From Natronorubrum tibetense GA33 (GTDB lineage: Archaea; Halobacteriota; Halobacteria; Halobacteriales; Natrialbaceae): 64,000 nt of DNA. Within the stretch, counting starts at the first letter, position 1. Every line of letters starts with the position of its first letter. The translations under genes and the position numbers were made by a program. Shown here one piece after another: positions 53,132 to 61,923 of the stretch. The stretch lies in the NCBI RefSeq assembly GCF_000383975.1, contig NZ_KB913017.1, forward strand, positions 124,001 to 188,000, read 5' to 3'. Below the pieces are notes generated by a model. That model ran no database searches, was not told the DNA's origin, and was given only the letters and a program-made list of their open reading frames with translations.

Positions 53132-54424
53132 CTATTCTCCGCGGAGTTCGTTCATGTGATCGATCCGCCGCTGGACGAGGTCCGGTTTGCCGATGTCGTG
53201 GCGCATGTGCAGTCCCTCGTCGCCGGCGACCGCGAGGGCGTCCTCCGCGATTTCCTCGGCCTCGGTGATCGAGTCCGCGAGACCGACGACGGCGAACGAG
53301 CGCGAGGTCGTCGTGTAGATGCCGTCGTCGCGTTCGTCCACGCTGGCGTAGTAGAGTAAGGCGTCGCCGGCGCTCTCTTCATCGACCTGCACCTTCGCTC
53401 CCGCCTCGGGGTCCGTCGGATAGCCCTCCGGCACGGCGTACTTGCAGACAGTGGCCTGGTCGGCGAACTCGAGTTCCGGCGGGGCCTCACCGTCTCGAGC
53501 GGCCGTCAACACGTCGAGGAAATCGGTCTCGAGGACGGGCAGGGTGTTCATCGCCTCGGGGTCGCCGAAGCGGGCGTTGAACTCGATGACTTTCGGGCCC
53601 TCGCTGGTAAGCATGAACTGGCCGTACAGAATTCCGCGATAGTCGTCGAGAGCGTCGACGGTCGCCTCGATGATCGAGACGGCTTCCTCGTAGTCCGCTT
53701 CGGTCATGAACGGCAACTCGTTCGTCGCGTCTGAGTAACTGCCCATCCCGCCCGTATTTGGACCCTCGTCGCCCTCGTAGGCGCGTTTGTGGTCCTGGAC
53801 GGCGGGGGCGGTCTCGAAGGCTTCGTTGGCGACGAGCGCCTGGATAGTAATTTCCTCGCCGATGAGTCGCTCCTCTAAGACGATCCGATCGTAGTCGGAG
53901 TCCCGAATGTATGCCTTCCCCTCCTCGGGCGTGACCTGATCGCCGATGACTTTGACGCCCTTCCCACCCGTGAGACCGGCTGGTTTGATAACCAGATCGC
54001 CGTCGTAGTCGTCGATGAAGTCACACGCGGCCTCCATATCGTCGAAGGTCTTGAAGTCGGGACAGCCCGGGATGCCGTGTTCTTCCATGAACCGGCGCTG
54101 GAAGGCCTTGTCCGTCTCGATCCGAGCGTCATCCTCCTTCGGGCCGAACGGGTAGATGCCCGCGGCCTCGAGTTCGTCCGCGACGCCGGCCTCGAGGGGC
54201 GCCTCGGGACCGATGACGGCGATCGTCGCATCGACGTCCTCGGCGTAGTCGACGACGGCCTTCGGGTTCGTCGTCTCGAGCGTCTCGAACTCGGTCGCGA
54301 TCCGAGCGATCCCCGGGTTTCGGTTCCCCGCGCAGGCGTAGAGGTCGGCCTCACTGTCCGCTAACGCGCGAGCGATAGCGTGTTCGCGGCCACCGCCGCC
54401 GATCAGGAGCACGTGCTCTCGCAT
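53132..54424 (-). CDS. purD: Phosphoribosylamine-glycine ligase PurD
   Basis: A 430-residue PurD (GAR synthetase): LLIGGGGREHAIARALADS, YACAGNRNPGIARIA, IGPEAPLEAGVADEL, KPAGLTGGKGVKVI (ATP-grasp), RAYEGDEGPNTGGMGSYSD, IEFNARFGDPEAMNTLPVLETD. It makes GAR from phosphoribosylamine and glycine in purine synthesis, using glycine that GlyA can provide. Standard length. Confidence 0.97.
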   Translation of the reverse strand: MREHVLLIGGGGREHAIARALADSEADLYACAGNRNPGIARIATEFETLETTNPKAVVDYAEDVDATIAVIGPEAPLEAGVADELEAAGIYPFGPKEDDARIETDKAFQRRFMEEHGIPGCPDFKTFDDMEAACDFIDDYDGDLVIKPAGLTGGKGVKVIGDQVTPEEGKAYIRDSDYDRIVLEERLIGEEITIQALVANEAFETAPAVQDHKRAYEGDEGPNTGGMGSYSDATNELPFMTEADYEEAVSIIEATVDALDDYRGILYGQFMLTSEGPKVIEFNARFGDPEAMNTLPVLETDFLDVLTAARDGEAPPELEFADQATVCKYAVPEGYPTDPEAGAKVQVDEESAGDALLYYASVDERDDGIYTTTSRSFAVVGLADSITEAEEIAEDALAVAGDEGLHMRHDIGKPDLVQRRIDHMNELRGE

Positions 54425-54508
54425 GGTCGATAGCGGAACGCACGAACCTGTAAGCGTTGCTCTTTCTCCGAGCGAAAACTAGCCACGGTCGTGGATATGT
54501 CTGCGTTC

Positions 54509-54703
54509 TCAGGACTCACTGCCGACCCGATTCGCTATCGTCCACGAGAGGTCGAGGACGACGGCGAACAGAACGGCGGCCCCCAACCCGACGAGGACCT
54601 CGTCCGTTACTCGTGCCGCCAGATACACCGCCAGTCCGGCCACGAGGATCCTGCTAACTCGATCCGCATTCCACTCGAGCAGCGCGGAACGGAGGGCGGA
54701 CAT
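54509..54703 (-). CDS. Small two-helix membrane protein
   Basis: A 64-residue frame: MSALRSALLEWNADRVSRILVAGLAVYLAARV then VLVGLGAAVLFAVVLDLSWTIANR. Two hydrophobic helices with an amphipathic start; codon use is compatible with the neighbours. It lies between mrfA-like and purD genes on the same strand, 84 bases before purD. Not known by name; possible false positive. Confidence 0.5.
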   Translation of the reverse strand: MSALRSALLEWNADRVSRILVAGLAVYLAARVTDEVLVGLGAAVLFAVVLDLSWTIANRVGSES

Positions 54704-54748
54704 AGCTCATTAATGTGTCTGCGGGGACATTACTTCTGTGATACGAAC

Positions 54749-57445
54749 TCAGGCGTAGAACAGCGGCGGCCGCCGGTCGCCACCGTACTCCTCATCGGGG
54801 AGATACTCCTCGAGTGCGTCGACATCCTCGTTCCCGAGCAACTGGTCCAGGACGTCCACCGCAGCCCCGCGATGCAGCGGCTGATTGTCGTTGCCACACT
54901 GTTCGTCCATCACGCAGGCCGGACAGCCGCCGGCGTTCCCGCAGTCGCAGTCCGCGATCAGCTCTCGAGCCCGTGTTGCGACGGCCTCGTAGTTCTCGTA
55001 GATCGCTCGCGCGAACCCGAGACCGCCCTCGATGCCGTCGTAGATGAACCAGCCGCTCGCGGGCGTTCGCTCGAGGCCACCCGCGATCTCTCGTACCGTC
55101 GCCTCGGCGGCGGCGATGTTTTGGGGGGCGTCGCCGTCGCCTCCCGAAGCGCCGAACTGGGGATCCGCGTCGCCGTTCGCGTCGACCTCCTGATCGAGAT
55201 GCGAGTCGATCGTCAGCGTCGCCAGCCCGCCCAGATCCCGCTTGTCGACCATCAACTCGAGCGGGGCCACGCCGATCGTCGCGTGCTCTGCGGCGTGGAG
55301 CCCGCCCGCGTAACCGAGGTGGGCCGTCCCAGCGAGGCCGTCCTCGAGTTCGGGCACCGAGTGAGATCGATATTTCTCTATCAGCGCGCGCTCGACGGTC
55401 TGGGGCACCTCGAGCCAGCACAGTTGCGTCTCCATCGACAACGGCGGGTTCTCGGTCGGGATTGACTGCTCTTTCTTTTTCCCGCCGTGGATCGCAACCT
55501 TGTCGTAGGTGCCGTGATAGACCAGTACCCGGCCGCTCCCGAAGTGCAGGGTAAAGTCCCCGATATCGCGGGACTCCTCGGAGACGGCGTCGAGGACGGT
55601 CACGTCGGTTCGCGTGCGCGTATAGTACTCTACATTCGTCGGCCGGAGCGTGACCGAGGGCCGCGGCGAGCCGTGGTCGACATCGATAATTTCGTACTGC
55701 TGGCCCTGATGGAGTCTGACCGCGCCCTCGTGGAAGTCCCGCAGAACGCGTTCCTTCGCGAGCGGTTCCATCTCCGGATCCGCCTCCCTGTCGACGCCGT
55801 CGGCGAGTTCCACCTCGTACTCCTCGCCCGCCGTCGCGTACAGCGAGATTGACTGCTGGGGACGTGGCGGCCCCGCGTAGGAAACGCCGGTCTCGAGTGC
55901 CCCCGTCAACTGCCCTGCGCGTCGCCACATCTCGACGGCTCGCTCGAGGCGCTCGCGGTCGGCGAACCCGCCAGCGTCCGACTCGTCGACCGCGAGTTCG
56001 TCGGCCGCACAGCGCAGGTGCTGAGCGAAGACCGCGTCGTTGTCGATGTCGACCACGGCGTCCTCGACGTCGTTCTCGAGCAGGTAGTCCGGATTGTTCA
56101 CCACGTACTGGTCGAGCGTGCGGTGTTCGGCGACGAGCACCGAGAGGGCCCGCTTCGCACCCCGGCCCGCCCGACCGATCTGCTGCCAGAACGATTGGCG
56201 CTGGCCAGGGTAGCCCAACTGGACCGTCGCGTCCATCGCACCGATGTCGATCCCCAACTCGAGGGCGTTCGTCGAAGCCACGCCGTCAAGAATCCCTGTC
56301 TTGAGCTGATGTTCGGTGCCGTGGCGTTTCTTTCGCGAGTGGCCGGCGTGGTAGGGTTCGATTGCACTCCCGCGGTCGGGATTCGTGTAGTAGTGGTTGT
56401 CGTGGCGGTGTTTCGACGCGCGCTTGACGGAGAGTTCGGCGAGCTTTCTCGAGGGAGTAAACAGCAGCGTTTGGGCGTCCTGATAGGTCAGATGCGAGAG
56501 TAGCCGCGGGGCCTCGACGGTGGCTGGGACGCGCTCGAGAACGGCGTCTTCGGCTTCTCGCTCGTCGTCTGTGTCTTCCTTTCGCCACTCGTCTCGGTCG
56601 TCAGTCGAGTCGTCTCGTGCCCGTACCGGTGGATTCCAGAGCACCAGATCCCGCGGGCCCGCCGGGGAGCCGTCCTCGTCGACCACGGTGACGGGTTCGT
56701 CGACCAGCGCGGCGGAGTGTTCGCCTGGATTGCCGATCGTCGCGCTCGTGAGGACGTACTGGGGATCGGCGTCGTAGTACGAAAGCACCCGTTTCAGCCG
56801 CCGGACGATCCACGCGACGTGCATGCCGTGGACGCCGGTGTAGGTGTGGGACTCGTCGATCACCAGCAACTCACACGACGAGAGAAAGCGCGCCCAGCGG
56901 TCGTGGTCGTGGAGGTAGGTGTTCACGCCCGCGAAGTTCGTGATGATGACATCGGCTTCCTCGCGGATCTGCTTGCGATTCTGGCCCCGTTCGGTGTCGC
57001 CGTCGTAGACCCGGACCGTGATCTCGAGGCCCAACTCGTCGAAGAGATCGTTCAAACTCCGTTCCTGATCCCTGGAGAGCGCTTTCGTCGGATACAGCAG
57101 GTACGCGGTGGACTCCCCGCCTCGAGCCCGCGCCTCGAGGTAGTTCCGAGCAATTTGGACCGCGTAAACGCGTGTCTTTCCGGAGGAGGTACTGGTCGCG
57201 ACGCAAACGTTTTCGTCGCGTGCGAGCGCCTCGAGCGCGTCGGCCTGGTGGGTGTAGAGATCGTGCTCGAGCGGGCCGGCGAGTTCGGGCCGAAGGACAT
57301 CCGCACTCGGCACCGTCTTGGCGGGTCGACCGGATCGCTCGAGGAGTGAGATGTCCTGGTCGTTTCGGTAGCCTGGGAAGGTGTCGACCAGTTCGTCGCC
57401 GGTGACCGGGACGTTCGCCTGTTCGTCTGGGTGGTGTTCGCTCAT
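54749..57445 (-). CDS. MrfA/YprA-like DEAD-family helicase with DUF1998
   Basis: An 898-residue superfamily 2 helicase. The N-terminal half has YTHQADALEALARDENVCVATSTSSGKTR (motif I), DESHTYTGVHGMH (Walker B), TSATIGNPGEH and SRDQERSLNDL; the second half has GIDIGAMDATVQLGYPGQRQSFWQQIGRAGR (motif VI). The C-terminus is a DUF1998-type domain with a four-Cys cluster (CDCGNAGGCPACVMDEQCG). The order matches YprA/MrfA, which with MrfB repairs DNA damage by mitomycin-like agents in Bacillus. It starts two bases after the nuclease gene at 57448, so they form an operon. Confidence 0.9.
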   Translation of the reverse strand: MSEHHPDEQANVPVTGDELVDTFPGYRNDQDISLLERSGRPAKTVPSADVLRPELAGPLEHDLYTHQADALEALARDENVCVATSTSSGKTRVYAVQIARNYLEARARGGESTAYLLYPTKALSRDQERSLNDLFDELGLEITVRVYDGDTERGQNRKQIREEADVIITNFAGVNTYLHDHDRWARFLSSCELLVIDESHTYTGVHGMHVAWIVRRLKRVLSYYDADPQYVLTSATIGNPGEHSAALVDEPVTVVDEDGSPAGPRDLVLWNPPVRARDDSTDDRDEWRKEDTDDEREAEDAVLERVPATVEAPRLLSHLTYQDAQTLLFTPSRKLAELSVKRASKHRHDNHYYTNPDRGSAIEPYHAGHSRKKRHGTEHQLKTGILDGVASTNALELGIDIGAMDATVQLGYPGQRQSFWQQIGRAGRGAKRALSVLVAEHRTLDQYVVNNPDYLLENDVEDAVVDIDNDAVFAQHLRCAADELAVDESDAGGFADRERLERAVEMWRRAGQLTGALETGVSYAGPPRPQQSISLYATAGEEYEVELADGVDREADPEMEPLAKERVLRDFHEGAVRLHQGQQYEIIDVDHGSPRPSVTLRPTNVEYYTRTRTDVTVLDAVSEESRDIGDFTLHFGSGRVLVYHGTYDKVAIHGGKKKEQSIPTENPPLSMETQLCWLEVPQTVERALIEKYRSHSVPELEDGLAGTAHLGYAGGLHAAEHATIGVAPLELMVDKRDLGGLATLTIDSHLDQEVDANGDADPQFGASGGDGDAPQNIAAAEATVREIAGGLERTPASGWFIYDGIEGGLGFARAIYENYEAVATRARELIADCDCGNAGGCPACVMDEQCGNDNQPLHRGAAVDVLDQLLGNEDVDALEEYLPDEEYGGDRRPPLFYA

Positions 57446-57447
57446 CG

Positions 57448-59058
57448 TTAGAAATCACTCAATCCGGTCTGTTCGCCGTCGTCGGTGTCGTTCGAGGGAC
57501 GCGAGGCCGCCGGTCTATCCGACGAGTCCGCGTCGGTGGTTTCCGTGGCCGTCCGACGCTCGTTGGCCTCGGAGTCCGAGAGCGAAGGTAATTCGGCCCG
57601 CGGCGCGTCCCGAAGACACTCGTAGACGTGCCACAGCGCCCGACAGTCGTCCTCGCAGTAGTCCTCGTGGCGATCCCACTCGAGTGGCTCGCCCGTTCGC
57701 ACGAATCGCTGGTAGGCCGCCGCCGTCTGGGCGCCGTCGAGCCCGGTACCGGCATCCTCGTAATCGAGCGCGTCCGAAACAGCCTCGAGTTTGTTCGTCC
57801 GCCCGGGCAGGAGCGCGTTGTCGTTGGCGACGGCCCAGAGATAGAGATCGAACTTGGGGATCGACTCCCACTCGTCGACGTAGTAGGGAACGTGACGGGC
57901 GATGAACGCTCCGAGGTGTCGGTAGTCGAACCGCCAGCCGTTCCACGTGAGCAGCGCTCGATTGGGGTGGACGCCCAGCAGCCAGTCACAGAAGGCTTCG
58001 AGAACCGATCCCGGGTCGGACGGATCGTCCCGCTCGACGAACGCGCGGTACTCGTCCGTCGCGGGATCGTAGACGCCGACCTGCCAGATGATCGTCGGTG
58101 AGAGCCCGTCGGTCTCGATGTCGACGCAGAGCGGAGGCGTGTGCCAGCTCTCGCCGGGCAGAGATTCGTCCGTGAGCCGATGCGGTTCGCCCGTCTCGAG
58201 GACCGTCGCGTGCCGGTGCATCGTCCGCGCTCCTGTCTGGCCCACGCCCGGGAGGGCGGCCAGCGTCTGGACGGGGGTCTCGAGGAGTTCTGTGCGGCTC
58301 GTCACTCCGCGATCGGCGAGTCGCTCGGCCGTCTTCGGGCCGATTCCGGAGACGGCCTCGAGGCCGAAGTTGGTGATCTTGTGCGTCTCGACGCCCTCGA
58401 TTCCGTCGATGGTGAGCGTTAGACTCGCGATCGACTGTCGCTGGTTGTATCCCTCGACGGGACCTGCCCCCTGGACGCGAACGGAGACACAGTCCTCGTC
58501 GAGTGGCTCGAGAGCGCCGATCAGGTCGTGATCGACGCCGCGGACAGCGCCCGTTTCCGCCTCAAGGTGCCACAACTCGTCGTATCCCGCCGGCTCGCTG
58601 CCCGTCAGGACGGTCGTGACTTGACCAGTCGGCAACGCCGCAGCGAGTGTCGCTGCGCCTTCGAGGGTCGTCTCGAGGGCCGTCGGGCGTACGGTCGTCG
58701 TCACGTCGTCGCAGACGAGCGCAACGATACCGGGGTGTTCAGCGAGCACATTCGAGACGCTCTTCGACTGTGGGTCGAGGGACCTGATTCCGGTAGCCAC
58801 GGCGATCTCGAGGGTACCACCGGCGATTTCCTGTCGGTGAAACGGAGCCTCGCCGCCGGTCTCGAGCGGCGGGTGAAACGCCGGCGCGTCGAACGCGCTG
58901 CGAGCCCGGGCGAACGCCTGCGGTTCTCGAGACGGGCCGAGCACCCAGACGGCGTCGGGCTCGAGGGTCGCCTCGAGATCCTCGAGCGTCGCGACGTGTC
59001 GGTCGGCGATCGCCGAGGGCGGGAGGGCGAGGAGGGTAGCGCCGTCTCGAGCGGTCAT
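57448..59058 (-). CDS. MrfB/YprB-like RNase H-fold exonuclease with HhH motifs
   Basis: A 536-residue protein. The N-terminal roughly 190 residues are haloarchaeal and unassigned. Residues about 210-300 carry helix-hairpin-helix motifs (LEAVSGIGPKTAERLADRG, LPGVGQTGARTMHRHA). Residues about 305-475 form a DEDD exonuclease: CVDIETDGLSPT, LLTWNGWRFDYRHLGAFI, HEDYCEDDCRALWHVYECL. A disordered acidic tail follows. It precedes the MrfA-like helicase by two bases. MTARDGATLLALPP at 59058 is the chosen start. This is the larger of two YprB-type proteins in the window. Confidence 0.88.
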   Translation of the reverse strand: MTARDGATLLALPPSAIADRHVATLEDLEATLEPDAVWVLGPSREPQAFARARSAFDAPAFHPPLETGGEAPFHRQEIAGGTLEIAVATGIRSLDPQSKSVSNVLAEHPGIVALVCDDVTTTVRPTALETTLEGAATLAAALPTGQVTTVLTGSEPAGYDELWHLEAETGAVRGVDHDLIGALEPLDEDCVSVRVQGAGPVEGYNQRQSIASLTLTIDGIEGVETHKITNFGLEAVSGIGPKTAERLADRGVTSRTELLETPVQTLAALPGVGQTGARTMHRHATVLETGEPHRLTDESLPGESWHTPPLCVDIETDGLSPTIIWQVGVYDPATDEYRAFVERDDPSDPGSVLEAFCDWLLGVHPNRALLTWNGWRFDYRHLGAFIARHVPYYVDEWESIPKFDLYLWAVANDNALLPGRTNKLEAVSDALDYEDAGTGLDGAQTAAAYQRFVRTGEPLEWDRHEDYCEDDCRALWHVYECLRDAPRAELPSLSDSEANERRTATETTDADSSDRPAASRPSNDTDDGEQTGLSDF

Positions 59059-59169
59059 CGCTCGTCGGAACGCGCGGGACGACAAAGAGGGTTTGGACAG
59101 CGGAGTGAAAGTGAAGCGACTCGACCGGTGCCGAATCCACTATGTAGGGTCGCTCCAAATGAGGCCACA

Positions 59170-60186
59170 ATGCAACAGTATCTGGATCTCGTCGACTCGG
59201 CTCTCAGCGGGGGCGCGTACAAGCCCAATCGGACCGGCGTCGACACGATTTCGGCTTTCAGCGAGCACTACGAGGTCGATCTGCAGGAGGGGTACCCCCT
59301 CTTGACGACCAAGCAGATGGACGGCTACCGTTGGAACTCGATGCTCCACGAGGTCTGCTGGTATCTCTCCGGCGAGGAGCACATCAAGACCCTCCGGGAA
59401 GAGACCAAGATCTGGGATGCGTGGGCCGACGAGGAGGGGAGACTCGACACCGCGTACGGCCGCTTCTGGCGACGGTATCCGGTTCCCGAACAGAGAGCGC
59501 AACTCGAGGGCGAGACGTGGCCCGACGAGAGCCACCAGTGGGTGACTGAGGAGGACGACGGGGGGAAGACCTTCGACCAACTGCAATACATCGTCGACAC
59601 GCTTTCCGATTCGCCGAACTCGCGCCGACTCGTGGTCAACGCCTGGCATCCGGCCAACGCAGCCGTCTCGACGCTACCGCCGTGTCACTACTCTTTCGTG
59701 TTCAACGTGCAAGGCGACCGATTGAACTGCCACCTCACCCAGCGTTCGGGCGACATCGCGCTCGGCGTCCCGTTCAACATCGCGGCCTACGCGCTCCTGA
59801 CGAAGGTCGTCGCCCAGCAGACCGGTTTCGAACCGGGGACGTTCGCTCACACCGTCGTCGACGCCCACGTCTACTGCGGCCGCGGCGCACGCGGGGAGTG
59901 GTACGCCGACAACCTCGAGGGACTCCAGACGCGGCTGGCCGACGCCGACGCCAGCGAGGACTACCTCGCGGTTCGCGAGTGGCTCGAGACCGAGGCACCC
60001 GCCGAAGCCGACGGCGACGAGCGCCTCGATCACGTCCCCGGCCTGCTCGAGCAACTGTCTCGAGAGCCGCTCGAGCGCCCGACGCTCGAGGTCGCAGAGA
60101 CCTCGATCGACGACCTTCGCTACGAGGATGTCCACCTCGAAGACTACGAGTCCCACGACGGACTCGAGTTCGCGGTCGCAGAATGA
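59170..60186 (+). CDS. thyA: Thymidylate synthase (ThyA type)
   Basis: A 338-residue thymidylate synthase. Seen: RTGVDTISAFSEHYEVDLQEGYPLLTTKQ, VCWYLSGEEHIKTL, TAYGRFWRRYPV, the nucleophilic Cys in LPPCHYSFVFNVQ, RSGDIALGVPFNIAAYALLTKVVAQQ and DAHVYCG. It methylates dUMP using methylene-THF, yielding DHF that the next gene's product reduces. About 45 residues near 240-295 form an acidic insert relative to E. coli ThyA. Start ATG 59170 is the family start; the frame extends far upstream as an antisense shadow of the nuclease gene. Confidence 0.96.
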   Translation: MQQYLDLVDSALSGGAYKPNRTGVDTISAFSEHYEVDLQEGYPLLTTKQMDGYRWNSMLHEVCWYLSGEEHIKTLREETKIWDAWADEEGRLDTAYGRFWRRYPVPEQRAQLEGETWPDESHQWVTEEDDGGKTFDQLQYIVDTLSDSPNSRRLVVNAWHPANAAVSTLPPCHYSFVFNVQGDRLNCHLTQRSGDIALGVPFNIAAYALLTKVVAQQTGFEPGTFAHTVVDAHVYCGRGARGEWYADNLEGLQTRLADADASEDYLAVREWLETEAPAEADGDERLDHVPGLLEQLSREPLERPTLEVAETSIDDLRYEDVHLEDYESHDGLEFAVAE

Positions 60187-60722
60187 GCGAGACCGAATCC
60201 CCGGCTCTGGAAACTGACCGCGAACTCGTCGGCATCGTCGCGGTCGCCGAAAACGGCGTCATCGGGAAGGACGGGGACATGCCGTGGCACATCCCGGCGG
60301 ATCTTCAGCACTTCAAGAAGACGACGATGGACCACCCCGTCATTATGGGGCGGGTGACCTACGAGGGCATTCTCGAAGTCCTCGGCGAGCCCTTGCCGGG
60401 CCGGACGACGATCGTGTTGACGAGCCGCGATCTCGAGACGCCCGAAAACGCCGTGGTCGCAGGGAGTCTCGAGGAGGCTCTTGAAAAAGCCGACGCCGCC
60501 GCGCGCGAGCGTCACGACGACGCCGACCGACTCTTCGTCGCCGGCGGCGCGACCGTCTACGAGCAGTTCCTCCCCGCGCTGGATAGGTTGGTCGTGACCG
60601 AGATTCACGACGACCCCGACGGCGACACGCGGTTCCCCGACTGGGATCGAGACGCGTTCGAGACCGTCTCTCGAGACGAACGCGACGGATTCGGGTTTCT
60701 CGAGTACGCCCGTCGCGAGTGA
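60183..60722 (+). CDS. hdrA: Dihydrofolate reductase
   Basis: A 179-residue DHFR: VGIVAVAENGVIGKDGDMPWHIPADLQHFKKTTMDHPVIMGRVTYEGI, IVLTSRDLE, FVAGGATVYEQFLPALDRLVVTEI. It reduces DHF to THF with NADPH. ATG 60183 overlaps the thyA stop (ATGA), the usual haloarchaeal hts-hdr pair. The first 14 residues are an acidic haloarchaeal extension. Confidence 0.96.
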   Translation: MSETESPALETDRELVGIVAVAENGVIGKDGDMPWHIPADLQHFKKTTMDHPVIMGRVTYEGILEVLGEPLPGRTTIVLTSRDLETPENAVVAGSLEEALEKADAAARERHDDADRLFVAGGATVYEQFLPALDRLVVTEIHDDPDGDTRFPDWDRDAFETVSRDERDGFGFLEYARRE

Positions 60723-60827
60723 GACGGCATCGAATTGGACGGCTCTTTGAAATTTACAGGGAGACCAGGGCGACTGCCTTGGGGTCGTACGGAAATCGAA
60801 GATTCCCGTGACTGAGCGAATCAGAGA

Positions 60828-60890
60828 TTCGCGATGTCCGCGAAGCCTACAGCTTCGCTTGATGACGAGACGCTCTACGTCTCGAATCAT
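60828..60890 (+). terminator. Adjacent hairpins downstream of hdrA
   Basis: GCGAAGC-CTACA-GCTTCGC (60840-60858) and CGAGACG-CTCTA-CGTCTCG (60866-60884), the second extended by ATGA/TCAT across an AA bulge. An alternative TTCGCG/CGCGAA stem (60828-60844) overlaps the first and excludes it. They lie 105 bases after the hdrA stop and may end its transcript. The remaining gap 60723-61061 holds no recognised gene. Confidence 0.5.
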
Positions 60891-61061
60891 TTGCCCCGGA
60901 GGTACTTTACGATCGAGGATTGCTTTTCGAAGCCGTGCTGAATATAGAGGATGAGTCAGCACACGCTGAATTCACTGTCTGTATCGTGTTACAAACGACG
61001 TGGCCGACTCAGAAAATGTGTTCAGCAGCGAGGTCAAGCGGTGTCGGTCGCGGAGCTTGGA

Positions 61062-61469
61062 TTATCCACCACTGGTCAGATAAAGATAAGTCGCACAGAC
61101 AGCAAGCACTGCTTCAGCAGCTTTTGTGATCACCGCGAATGGGTTGAGGTTTCCTTGCATGTAGAAGGCTTCTACTCCCCATCCTTGTACCGGAAAGAGT
61201 GCCAGAATCGTTACGATCGCGTATAGTGCCGCGACGAGGAACAACCACCGTCGCCAAAACCGGGTTACATAAAGAATAGCTCCTCCGATAAACCCGAGGC
61301 CGTTGAGGATAAAGAGAACGGCGAGTAGCAGGCTCATTTCGATCGCGTTCGTCGATGCCACCAAATGTAGTATACCCGTTATGAGTGCCATGAAAATGGC
61401 GAGATACCCGATCGGGTTGGACGGGCGGTTGAAAACCGATTCTGGATTCGCCGTATGGCTTGTTCCCAT
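61062..61469 (-). CDS. Small four-helix membrane protein (DUF7475-like)
   Basis: A 135-residue protein with four helices: IGYLAIFMALITGILHLVAST, MSLLLAVLFILNGLGFIGGAILYV, WLFLVAALYAIVTILALFPVQGW and AVITKAAEAVLAVCATYLYL. This is the pattern of an uncharacterised haloarchaeal family (DUF7475, from memory). MGTSHTANPESVF at 61469 is the likely start; the region upstream is AT-rich. Confidence 0.78.
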   Translation of the reverse strand: MGTSHTANPESVFNRPSNPIGYLAIFMALITGILHLVASTNAIEMSLLLAVLFILNGLGFIGGAILYVTRFWRRWLFLVAALYAIVTILALFPVQGWGVEAFYMQGNLNPFAVITKAAEAVLAVCATYLYLTSGG

Positions 61470-61923
61470 ATTCACAATACTGTACACACATTGATGTAAA
61501 AACTGCTGGTTCAATCATCGAACCACGAAAGTGGTGACTCATTTTGAACGAGAAGTGTACGTATACGGACGGAAAACGCTAAATATCCGTTTCAAAATCA
61601 CGCTCATAACAAGTTATGAAAATATCCCCGTGTTGCATTCCAGAACCACTCGTACATCGCTATTCAGCCTCCATGTATGACTGCTGACTACGCGCCGTGC
61701 ATTCAGCACGCTTCATATATCAACTACCAGAAGTTTCAACAGAACCAATTAGACGGGATCGCCCTTTTCAGGACAGCTCCTCCCGATTGCGCATCGGCAG
61801 CTCCATATCATAATAGAATATTAAGAATACAACCACACACCAATACCGTCAAATACGGGGGTATTAGTATGTGTTACAGCGGATTCTCGGGAGATTCAAA
61901 ACCCCCCGGTGCGAAGTCCCCCT
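61470..61923. other. AT-rich intergenic region before aconitase
   Basis: About 450 bases, noticeably AT-rich at 61560-61880. No gene or RNA supported. Promoter-like strings AATAGAATATTAAG (61812-61825) and CAAATAC (61850) lie upstream of acn; just before the ATG there is a run CCCCCC...CCCCC without a clear Shine-Dalgarno. Confidence 0.4.

Noticed and set aside
58528..59169. Long in-frame upstream extension of thyA
   Set aside because: It is antisense to the YprB-like nuclease gene, is Arg-rich, and the ThyA family start is at 59170.
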